From Hyphomicrobiales bacterium (GTDB taxonomy: Bacteria; Pseudomonadota; Alphaproteobacteria; Rhizobiales; Aestuariivirgaceae), in assembly GCA_023266715.1 (NCBI GenBank), contig JAHFPK010000139.1:1-7237 (forward strand): a stretch of DNA of 7,237 nt, in the 5' to 3' direction. Shown piece by piece: positions 1-5,960 of this stretch (positions within the stretch are counted from its first letter, which is position 1; each line of letters begins with the position of its first letter). Under the pieces are notes generated by a model. It made no database searches. It was not told the DNA's origin and worked only from the letters and a program-made list of their open reading frames with translations. A program made the position numbers and the translations under genes.

Positions 1-391
1 AGGTCGGCAGTTTGAAGCGTTCTTCCAGGAGTTTGCCAACTTTTACAGCTTTGGCTGAAGGCAGCATGGTGGTGAAGCCGGTGGCACCTTCGCGCTGGAG
101 GGTATCGACCACCGGCTTTGGCGAATGGCCGAACATGGCTCCCGTGTCGCCAAGGCAGAAATCAATGTAAGTGTTGCCGTCGGCGTCGGTCAGGTCGACA
201 CCTTCAGCCTTTTCGACAAAGAGCGGGAAGGGGGTTCCCCAGTCCACCATCCAATGCATGGGCACGCCGCGCAGCCAGTTCCTTGCTGCATTATCGGAAT
301 GCCCCTTGGACTTTGGGTTGCGCTGGATGAAGAGGGCTTTTTCCCTGGCCAGCATGGCCTTAATCGCGGCTTCCGATATCGTACCCTTCAT
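1..391 (-). CDS. Class III PLP-dependent aminotransferase, glutamate-1-semialdehyde aminomutase-like (partial, N-terminal 130 residues)
   Basis: The reverse strand is open from an ATG at 391 to the left edge, so the C-terminal two thirds, including the PLP lysine, lie outside the window. The visible protein starts MKGTISEAAIKAM. It then carries the fold-type I class III pattern of a beta strand with an acidic DxDGN turn, TDADGNTYIDFCLGDTGAMF, followed by GHSPKPVV and a conserved TTMLPSAKAVKVGKLLEERF stretch. This pattern is typical of the HemL/GSAM-like branch often annotated as an aspartate aminotransferase family protein. A true tetrapyrrole role is not implied, because the neighbours are amine and amino-acid catabolic genes. 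AAGGA lies four bases before ATG 391. An in-frame ATG at 460 exists but has no ribosome binding site and would add 23 unrelated residues. The gene is divergent from the D-amino-acid aminotransferase gene, so the two may share control. The family call is good; the substrate is unknown. Confidence 0.85.
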   Translation of the reverse strand, partial: MKGTISEAAIKAMLAREKALFIQRNPKSKGHSDNAARNWLRGVPMHWMVDWGTPFPLFVEKAEGVDLTDADGNTYIDFCLGDTGAMFGHSPKPVVDTLQREGATGFTTMLPSAKAVKVGKLLEERFKLPT

Positions 392-514
392 GATTTCCTT
401 GCAGATTGTGGAGGTTGGCCATGGTTTTAACCGGGCTTTCGCCCCATAAACAACCCCCATGGATTTTTGCATTCGAATCTGCTTTGAGTGCAGCGCAGCA
501 ATCAGGAGCCATCA
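392..514. promoter_or_regulatory. Divergent intergenic region between the two aminotransferase genes
   Basis: This 123-bp non-coding stretch must hold the start signals for both the leftward class III and the rightward class IV aminotransferase genes. No convincing -35/-10 pair can be picked by eye. The stretch at 469-482 contains the 8-bp palindrome ATTCGAAT (471-478), flanked by GCA on the left and TGC on the right. A second imperfect GCA-rich dyad lies at 489-500. Either could be an operator, but both are short and could occur by chance. A role in joint regulation is inference from the divergent layout only. Confidence 0.4.
504..508 (+). promoter_or_regulatory. Shine-Dalgarno site that fixes the D-amino-acid aminotransferase start
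   Basis: AGGAG sits six bases before ATG 515. This decides for 515 over the in-frame GTG at 488, which lies upstream of the site and would add nine residues that do not resemble the family N-terminus. Confidence 0.75.
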
Positions 515-1357
515 ATGAGCCGTATCGTTTATGTTAACGGAAGCTATGTACCTGAAGAACAAGGGAAAATATCGATTTTTGACCGCGGTTTCCTGTTTGC
601 GGATGGCATCTATGAAGTAACCGCAGTGGTTAACCGCAAGCTGGTTGACTATGAAGCCCATATGGAGCGGCTGGAGCGGTCTTTGGGCGAAATCCGCATG
701 GAATGGCCGTGCAGCAAGGCCGAGCTCAAAGCCATGCATCTCGACATGGTGAAGCGAAATAACCTTGATGAGGGGTGGATTTACATGCAGATTACCCGGG
801 GTTCCGCCGACCGGGACTTCAAGTTCCCCAAAGGCGTTAAGCCTACACTCATTGCTTTTACACAGGCCAAGAAATTGGTCGATAATCCGGATGCCGTCAG
901 AGGGGTGAGCGTGATTACGGTTCCAGACATTCGTTGGGCAAGGCGGGATATCAAGTCCGTCATGCTGCTGGCTCCGGTTTTGGGAAAGCAGGCGGCCTAT
1001 GAGGCGGGGGCGTTTGAAGCGTGGATGATTGAGGATGGGAAGGTGACCGAAGGAACATCGTCCAACGCCTATATCGTCAAGGATGGAAAGGTCATCACGC
1101 GGGGACTTTCCAACAGCATTCTGGCGGGGTGCACGCGGCGCGCGCTGTTCCGCCTGGCGAAAGAGAAGGGGGTTACGATTGAGGAGCGTCTATTTTCGGC
1201 TGACGAGGCCTATGGTGCTGACGAGGCCTTTCTGACGAGCGCCTCCAATTTCGTGATGCCCATTGTGGAGATCGACAACAAGCGTATCGGCGGCGGACAG
1301 CCAGGACCGGTGACGCGCAAATTGCGCGAAATCTTCCTGGAAGAAGCAACGAAGTAG
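515..1357 (+). CDS. dat: D-amino-acid aminotransferase (class IV PLP aminotransferase)
   Basis: The 280-residue protein matches the usual length of fold-type IV D-alanine/D-amino-acid transaminases, which move the amino group between D-amino acids and 2-oxo acids in the cytosol. It opens SRIVYVNGSYVP, followed by FDRGFLFADGIYEV (residues 22-35), the active-site entry of this family with Tyr33. The PLP Schiff-base lysine is Lys147 in RRDIKS. The glutamate that contacts the pyridine nitrogen is Glu179 in VTEGTSSN. Compared with the well-studied Bacillus enzyme, the carboxylate-trap arginine aligns with Arg100, but the trap histidine aligns with Phe102 (DRDFKFP). Substrate range or affinity may therefore differ from the classical enzyme. 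Start 515 is supported by AGGAG. The JAMM-family gene follows after 34 bp with no visible terminator, so the two are probably cotranscribed. A branched-chain or lyase-type class IV enzyme is less likely. Confidence 0.88.
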   Translation: MSRIVYVNGSYVPEEQGKISIFDRGFLFADGIYEVTAVVNRKLVDYEAHMERLERSLGEIRMEWPCSKAELKAMHLDMVKRNNLDEGWIYMQITRGSADRDFKFPKGVKPTLIAFTQAKKLVDNPDAVRGVSVITVPDIRWARRDIKSVMLLAPVLGKQAAYEAGAFEAWMIEDGKVTEGTSSNAYIVKDGKVITRGLSNSILAGCTRRALFRLAKEKGVTIEERLFSADEAYGADEAFLTSASNFVMPIVEIDNKRIGGGQPGPVTRKLREIFLEEATK

Positions 1358-1391
1358 AGCGACGTAAATTTAGTTATTGAGTGGGTAGCAG

Positions 1392-2081
1392 ATGAAATAC
1401 AAGGTCCGCGTATCGCCGACGCTTCTGGAAACCATGACGCTGGCCGCTATCGAAGCCTATTGCTATGGCAACCGGCGCAAGCAAAAAAATACGGCGGTTG
1501 AAACCCTGGGCTATGTCTGGGGTTATCGCAAACGCGAGAATGGCACGTCGATATTCTATCTCGACCGCACCAGTGTGAGCATTTCTGCCGAGCGGCAGTA
1601 CCATAGTGTGACGCCAAATCTGGACGCGGCGAAACTGAAGAACGAGGTGATGATGCGCTGGTCACCGCACCTCACCTTGATGGGGGATTTTCACAGCCAT
1701 CCCTACCGCAATCTCAAGGAAGTCACCGAAGAGGCGGGCTACAATTTTTCACCGGAAGATCTCAAAGAGTTAACGACCAATGACTTCATCTGGCAGCAGT
1801 CGGCTGACAACCCCGTCATTCTGGTGATTACGGTTTGCCGGCTTGGCCGGGTGCGCGACAGCGTTCAGGACAATTTCCGCAACAATACGGCGCGCTTTGC
1901 GGTTGGGGATTTCCAGTTTTGGCTGAATGCGGCCGTCGGTTACCTTGACGAGGACGGCAAGCGTCGCGTGACGGGCAACACCAACTCCGACGTCAATCTC
2001 AGTGTTGAGGGGTGGTATTACAACCCGGCAGGCGGGCGGGTGCGCTCGGCTAGCGCTGCCGTGTCTTCCAGGCCGGGTTGA
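1392..2081 (+). CDS. JAMM/MPN (Mov34/JAB)-type putative metallopeptidase
   Basis: This 229-residue protein carries the elements of the JAMM zinc-metalloprotease motif: a glutamate after the first helix (Glu37 in AVETLGYVWG), the GDFHSHP signature with His101 and His103, and a Ser-x-x-Asp element (Ser120, Asp123 in SPEDL). In characterised families these bind zinc and cleave isopeptide or peptide bonds, for example of ubiquitin-like proteins. The spacing from the second histidine to the aspartate is 20 residues rather than about 11, which implies an inserted loop. The C-terminal part (residues 135-229) starts with a hydrophobic PVILVITVC strand, expected of the fold. It ends in a Ser/Ala-rich tail that lies in the overlap with the convergent oxidoreductase gene. 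There is no signal peptide or membrane segment. ATG 1392 follows an in-frame TAG at 1386-1388; the ribosome site is weak. It probably shares a transcript with dat. The fold is likely; activity and target are unknown. Confidence 0.75.
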   Translation: MKYKVRVSPTLLETMTLAAIEAYCYGNRRKQKNTAVETLGYVWGYRKRENGTSIFYLDRTSVSISAERQYHSVTPNLDAAKLKNEVMMRWSPHLTLMGDFHSHPYRNLKEVTEEAGYNFSPEDLKELTTNDFIWQQSADNPVILVITVCRLGRVRDSVQDNFRNNTARFAVGDFQFWLNAAVGYLDEDGKRRVTGNTNSDVNLSVEGWYYNPAGGRVRSASAAVSSRPG

Positions 2082-3705
2082 TCCAAGGCAACTGGTTCGA
2101 GGGCGGCAGGGGATCGCGGCCGAGAATGTGGTCCGAGGCCTTTTCGCCGATCATCAGGGTGGGGGCATTGATATTGCCATTGGTGACTTGCGGCATGATG
2201 GAACTGTCGGCCACGCGCAGGCCTTCAATTCCTATGACCTTGCACTCATGATCGACAACTGCGGATACGTCTTTCGCTGAGCCCATTTTGCAGGAGCCGC
2301 AGGGGTGGTAGGCGCTTTCGCAATGGTCGCGAATAAAAGCGTCGATTTCCGCGTCTGATTGCGCAGCGCCGCCGGGTTGGATTTCACGCCCGGCATATTT
2401 CTGCATGACCGGTTGCTGGAACAGTTCGCGGGTGAGACGCACACAGGCGCGGAATTCCTCCCAGTCGTCGGGATGCGACATGTAATTGAAAAGAATTTTT
2501 GGCGGTGCCTTGGGGTCATTATTCCGTGCACGGACGTAACCCCTGGATTTACTGCGCATGGGGCCTACATGGACCTGGAAGCCGTGGCCGCTGAAGGCAA
2601 TCTTGCCGTCATAGCGCATGGCGGCGGGCAGGAAATGATACTCGATATCCGGATACTCGATGCCGGCTTTCGAGCGGATAAAGCCGCAGGATTCAAAATG
2701 ATTGGTGGTTCCCAATCCGGTCTTGAACAGCAGCCATTCCAGACCGATCATGCCTTTGGAGAACAGGTTGAGGCTTGAGTAGAGGGTTATGGGCTGTTTT
2801 GATTCCATCTGGAAGTAGATTTCTAAATGATCATGCAGGTTCTCGCCGACACCGGGCAGGACATGGTTTACCGGAAGGCCAGCAGCCTTCAATACATCGG
2901 GCGCGCCGATGCCGGAGAGCTGGAGGATTTTCGGTGAATTGATGCTGGAAGCGGCAACAATGACTTCGCGCCGCGCCTTCGCCGTTATCAGCTCACCCCT
3001 CACTTCGTACTCAACGCCGGTGGCACGTTTGCCATCGAGGACGACGCGGTGGACATGGGCACGGGTCACGAGCTTGACATTGCCGCGGCGCAGGGCAGGC
3101 CTGAGATAGGCATTGGCGGCGGACCAGCGGAAACCGTTGTGCACGGTCATTTCCATGGGACCGAAGCCCTCCTGCTGGTAGCCATTATAGTCCGGCGTCA
3201 CGGGGTAGCCCGCTTCGCGGCCTGCCTCGACGAAGGCCTGGTAAAGCGGATTCAGCCGTCGCCCGCGCTTCACATGCATGGGGCCATCGGTTCCGCGCCA
3301 GCCTTCTTCGCCGCCGTGGGAATTTTCCAGGCGCTTGAAATAGGGCAGCACATGGCGGTGGCCCCAGCCTTTTGCGCCCATTTCCTCCCAGGCATCAAAA
3401 TCCTTGGCATGGCCCCTGACATAAACCATGCCATTGATCGACGATGAACCGCCCATGACCTTGCCGCGTGGCGTTGCCAGCCTGCGGCCATTCAAATAGG
3501 GCTCAGGCTCCGTTTCAAAACCCCAGTTATAATAGTTCATGTTCATGGGGTAGGAGAGGGCGGACGGCATCTGGATGAAAGGCCCGCGATCACTGCCGCC
3601 GAATTCAAGGACCAATACCGTGTTCATGCCGTTCTCGGACAGCCTATGGGCCATGACAGAACCGGCGGACCCGGAGCCTATAATGATAAAGTCAAATTCC
3701 TGCAT
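2050..3705 (-). CDS. betA: GMC-family flavoprotein oxidoreductase, choline dehydrogenase (BetA)-like
   Basis: This 551-residue protein is full length for the glucose-methanol-choline family. It has the FAD-binding GSGSAGSV loop at residues 10-17 with acidic Glu34, the first GMC signature PRGKVMGGSSSINGM at 79-93, the second signature SSINSPKILQLSGIG at 253-267, and the catalytic pair His467 (SAYHPCGSCKMG) and Asn511 (TNGNINAPT). Segments such as YHFLPAAMRYDG, HGFQVHVGPMRSKSRG and the NQLPWINP tail resemble rhizobial and E. coli BetA. BetA oxidises choline to betaine aldehyde with FAD, passing electrons to the respiratory chain. No betB, betC or betI homologue is seen next to it. The gene lies divergent to a gamma-glutamyl-type operon, so an amino-alcohol derivative is an alternative substrate. 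A GGGA site precedes ATG 3705. The 3' end overlaps the JAMM gene on the opposite strand. The family call is very secure; choline specificity is moderate. Confidence 0.9.
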   Translation of the reverse strand: MQEFDFIIIGSGSAGSVMAHRLSENGMNTVLVLEFGGSDRGPFIQMPSALSYPMNMNYYNWGFETEPEPYLNGRRLATPRGKVMGGSSSINGMVYVRGHAKDFDAWEEMGAKGWGHRHVLPYFKRLENSHGGEEGWRGTDGPMHVKRGRRLNPLYQAFVEAGREAGYPVTPDYNGYQQEGFGPMEMTVHNGFRWSAANAYLRPALRRGNVKLVTRAHVHRVVLDGKRATGVEYEVRGELITAKARREVIVAASSINSPKILQLSGIGAPDVLKAAGLPVNHVLPGVGENLHDHLEIYFQMESKQPITLYSSLNLFSKGMIGLEWLLFKTGLGTTNHFESCGFIRSKAGIEYPDIEYHFLPAAMRYDGKIAFSGHGFQVHVGPMRSKSRGYVRARNNDPKAPPKILFNYMSHPDDWEEFRACVRLTRELFQQPVMQKYAGREIQPGGAAQSDAEIDAFIRDHCESAYHPCGSCKMGSAKDVSAVVDHECKVIGIEGLRVADSSIMPQVTNGNINAPTLMIGEKASDHILGRDPLPPSNQLPWINPAWKTRQR

Positions 3706-3818
3706 ATTTCCCAGCTAGTCACCCGGCGGATACCTTCCATGTGCACCCAATACAATGCCAGTGTTTGACAGGCAGCGACAGTTCTGGAACAACGCGCGGC
3801 AGGGGAAGTCAACTGAAA
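3706..3818. promoter_or_regulatory. Divergent promoter region between the betA-like gene and the amidohydrolase-ligase-aldehyde dehydrogenase operon
   Basis: This 113-bp non-coding region separates the starts of the oxidoreductase (leftward) and the amidohydrolase operon (rightward). On the plus strand a perfect TTGACA (3765-3770) could be the -35 box of the operon promoter. The hexamer 17 bases downstream (AACAAC, 3788-3793) is a poor -10, so the promoter is tentative. A short inverted repeat GTTC-TG-GAAC (3781-3790) falls between the -35 candidate and the start codon, where a repressor could act. On the minus strand a TTGTAT/TATCCG pair with 17-base spacing is weaker still. Confidence 0.45.
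3801..3808 (+). promoter_or_regulatory. Probable ribosome binding site for the amidohydrolase gene
   Basis: AGGGGAAG lies ten bases before ATG 3819. The spacing is a little long, but it supports this start over the in-frame GTG at 3741, whose extra 26 residues show no family resemblance and which lies upstream of the TTGACA element. Confidence 0.5.
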
Positions 3819-4568
3819 ATGGCTAAAAATCTGATTTCCGGGGAAGAAGATGCGTTCATTCTGGTGAATGAGACGGGCACTTCGTCTTACGTTCTGGTGT
3901 GCGAGCACGCCAGCAACCGGGTGCCAAAACAGCTCGGAAATCTGGGGCTTTCGGCTGATGACCTGCAAAAACACATCGCCTGGGACATTGGCGCGGAAGG
4001 GGTTTCGCGGTTGTTGTCGCGCCTTCTCGATGCGCCGCTGGTTTTGCAGCGCTATTCGCGTCTGGTTTACGATTGCAACCGGCCGCCGGACTCCGCTGGA
4101 GCCATGCCGGAAATGAGCGAAACGACGCCTATTCCCGGAAACAAGGGCCTGAGTGCGGCGGACAAGATGGCCCGCGTCGAAGCGATTTACTGGCCGTTTC
4201 ATGAACGGCTGGCCCGCATGCTGGACCAGAGGGCCTGCGAGGGGAGGGCCACAAGCCTTGTCACCATTCACAGTTTTACGAAGCTGTATAAAGGCAAAGA
4301 ACGCGCGGTTGAGCTTGGCATTCTGTTCGACCGGGATGCGCGTATTGCCGACAAGCTGGTCAAGGCTTTTCCGAAGGTGGACGTGCGACTTAATGAGCCC
4401 TATGGGCCGAAGGATGGAGTGTTGCACACTCTCAATCTTCATGCGGCGCCCCGGGGGCTGAAATCAGTCATGATCGAAATTCGCAATGACTTCATTGCCA
4501 ATGAACGCGGACAAAATGAATGGGCGCAGCGCCTGGCGATGCCGCTCATTCACGTGATAACAAAATAG
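3819..4568 (+). CDS. N-formylglutamate amidohydrolase (HutG/FGase) family hydrolase
   Basis: The 249-residue protein has the ordered motifs of the N-formylglutamate amidohydrolase family: LVCEHASNRVP (26-36) near the N-terminus, HIAWDIGAEG (52-61), SRLVYDCNRP (80-89), TIHSFTK (149-155), LNLHAAPRG (205-213) and MIEIRND (218-224). The histidines and glutamates in these motifs (His30, His151, Glu220) are candidate metal or catalytic residues. Classical members hydrolyse N-formylglutamate to glutamate and formate at the end of one histidine pathway. No histidine-utilisation genes are present here. Instead the gene is first in an operon with a glutamine-synthetase-like ligase (10-bp gap) and an aldehyde dehydrogenase. 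This suggests that it cleaves a glutamyl amide made by the neighbour, which is inference. Start 3819 is preferred over GTG 3741. A shift in substrate from formylglutamate cannot be judged from sequence alone. Confidence 0.87.
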   Translation: MAKNLISGEEDAFILVNETGTSSYVLVCEHASNRVPKQLGNLGLSADDLQKHIAWDIGAEGVSRLLSRLLDAPLVLQRYSRLVYDCNRPPDSAGAMPEMSETTPIPGNKGLSAADKMARVEAIYWPFHERLARMLDQRACEGRATSLVTIHSFTKLYKGKERAVELGILFDRDARIADKLVKAFPKVDVRLNEPYGPKDGVLHTLNLHAAPRGLKSVMIEIRNDFIANERGQNEWAQRLAMPLIHVITK

Positions 4569-4578
4569 GGAGACGAGA

Positions 4579-5952
4579 ATGGCCAATGGCATGCTGACAC
4601 TGGAAGAACTGAAAAAAGAAGTTAAAGCCGGAACCATCGATACGGTGGTGGCAGCCATGGTGGACCTGCAGGGCCGCCTCATTGGCAAACGCTTTCATGC
4701 CCAGTTCTTCGTTGATGGTGGCTATGAGGAAACCCATGCCTGCAACTATCTTCTCGGTGTCGACATCGAAATGGAACCGGTGCCGGGCTACAAGGCCACG
4801 AGCTGGCAAAAGGGCTATGGCGACTTTGTGCTGAAGCCCGACATGTCAACCCTGCGCCGAACGCCATGGCTGGCAGGAACGGCGCTGGTGCTTTGTGACG
4901 TTCTCGATCATCATACCCATGAGGATACGCCGCATTCCCCACGCGCCATCCTGAAGAAGCAATTGAAGCGCCTCGAAGCCATGAAGATGAAATCCTACAT
5001 GGCTTCCGAGCTTGAATTCTTCCTGTTCGACGACAGCTATGAAGCGGCCCACCACAAGGGCTACCGCCATCTCAAGACGGCCGGCTATTACATAGAAGAT
5101 TACAATGTGCTGCAAACGGCCAAGGAAGAAGTCTACATGCGGGCCCTGCGCAATGGGCTTGCAGGGGCTGGCATTCCGGTGGAAAATTCCAAGGGCGAAT
5201 GGGGCCCGGGCCAGGAAGAAATCAACGTGAAATATGCCGAAGCCTTGGTGATGGCGGACCGTCATGCCATCATCAAGAACAGCGCCAAGGAAATTGCCTA
5301 TGGCGTCGGCAAGTCAGCCTGTTTCATGGCCAAGTGGGACTATGGCATGGCGGGCAATTCCTCCCATATCCATCAGTCCCTGTGGACGACCGATGACAAG
5401 CCCCTGTTCCTCGACAAGAAGGGCGAGCATGGCATGTCGGACATGATGAAGCATTATCTCGCGGGCCAGCTGGCGCACGCGGAGGAGATCACCTATTTCC
5501 TGGCGCCTTACATCAACTCCTACAAGCGCTTCATGGCGGGAACCTTTGCGCCAACCCGCGCCGTGTGGAGTTTCGACAACCGCACGGCGGGATTCCGCAT
5601 TTGCGGCGCTGATACCAAAGCCATTCGCGTTGAATGCCGTGTTGGCGGCGCCGATCTCAATCCCTATCTGGCTTTTGCCGCCCTTTTGGCGGCTGGCCTT
5701 GATGGCATTGAGAAGAAAATGGCGCTGGAACCCGTTGTTTCCGGCGATATCTATGACACCTCGCGCAAGCTGCGGGAAATTCCGAAGACGCTGCGTGAAG
5801 CAACGGAACTGCTTGACGGTTCCAAGTTCCTGCGCGGGGCGCTGGGCGATGAGGTGGTTGACCACTATGTGCATACGGCGAAGTGGGAACAATTTGAGTT
5901 CGACCGGCGCATCACCGATCTGGAGCTGAAGCGCGGTTTCGAGCGGTATTGA
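4579..5952 (+). CDS. Glutamine-synthetase-family ligase, probable gamma-glutamylamide synthetase
   Basis: The 457-residue protein has a short beta-grasp domain (DLQGRLIGKR, 29-38) and a full catalytic domain. Metal and nucleotide residues of glutamine synthetase are present: Glu144/Glu146 in SELEFFLF, Glu207 and Glu214 in GEWGPGQEE, His263 in SSHIH, the NSYKRF and NRTAGFR arginine regions, and Glu352 in RVECR followed by NPYLAFAALLAAGLDG. The segment that holds Asp50/Ser53 for ammonium binding in E. coli GlnA is replaced by a PVPGYKATSWQKGYGDF sequence. A larger amine than ammonia is therefore likely, as in PuuA-type enzymes that use ATP to join glutamate to polyamines or ethanolamine. GGGAGA (4568-4573) overlaps the preceding stop codon and gives a good ribosome site. 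The order amidohydrolase-ligase-aldehyde dehydrogenase fits a gamma-glutamylation pathway. Ordinary nitrogen assimilation is less likely; the amine itself is unknown. Confidence 0.9.
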   Translation: MANGMLTLEELKKEVKAGTIDTVVAAMVDLQGRLIGKRFHAQFFVDGGYEETHACNYLLGVDIEMEPVPGYKATSWQKGYGDFVLKPDMSTLRRTPWLAGTALVLCDVLDHHTHEDTPHSPRAILKKQLKRLEAMKMKSYMASELEFFLFDDSYEAAHHKGYRHLKTAGYYIEDYNVLQTAKEEVYMRALRNGLAGAGIPVENSKGEWGPGQEEINVKYAEALVMADRHAIIKNSAKEIAYGVGKSACFMAKWDYGMAGNSSHIHQSLWTTDDKPLFLDKKGEHGMSDMMKHYLAGQLAHAEEITYFLAPYINSYKRFMAGTFAPTRAVWSFDNRTAGFRICGADTKAIRVECRVGGADLNPYLAFAALLAAGLDGIEKKMALEPVVSGDIYDTSRKLREIPKTLREATELLDGSKFLRGALGDEVVDHYVHTAKWEQFEFDRRITDLELKRGFERY

Positions 5953-5960
5953 GGTCCGTC

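Noticed and set aside
125..449. Plus-strand open frames within the first 450 bases
   Set aside because: The minus strand encodes a clear class III aminotransferase across the same bases; the plus-strand products are Arg- or Pro-rich shadows.
1199..1229. 13-bp direct repeat GCTGACGAGGCCT with an 18-bp period inside dat
   Set aside because: The encoded ADEAYGADEAF aligns without a gap to the Bacillus enzyme, so it is not a recent duplication; similar residues just use the same codons.
1358..1391. Possible terminator between dat and the JAMM gene
   Set aside because: The 34-bp gap has no GC-rich hairpin or T-run, so readthrough is expected.
2359..2778. Plus-strand open frame of 139 codons antisense to the BetA-like gene
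   Set aside because: The minus-strand GMC protein is continuous and conserved through this region, so the plus-strand frame is a shadow.
2050..3705. Assignment of the locus as a standard choline-to-betaine bet operon
   Set aside because: Only the betA-like gene is present; the nearby aldehyde dehydrogenase does not look like BetB, and no BetI or BetC is visible in the window.
3678..4442. Long minus-strand open frame (254 codons) spanning the amidohydrolase gene and the divergent region
   Set aside because: It is antisense to a gene with clear family motifs, shows no recognisable domain, and runs across a promoter region into the start of the oxidoreductase gene.
5314..5892. Minus-strand open frame of 192 codons inside the ligase gene
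   Set aside because: It is the antisense shadow of conserved glutamine-synthetase motifs and has no recognisable protein features.
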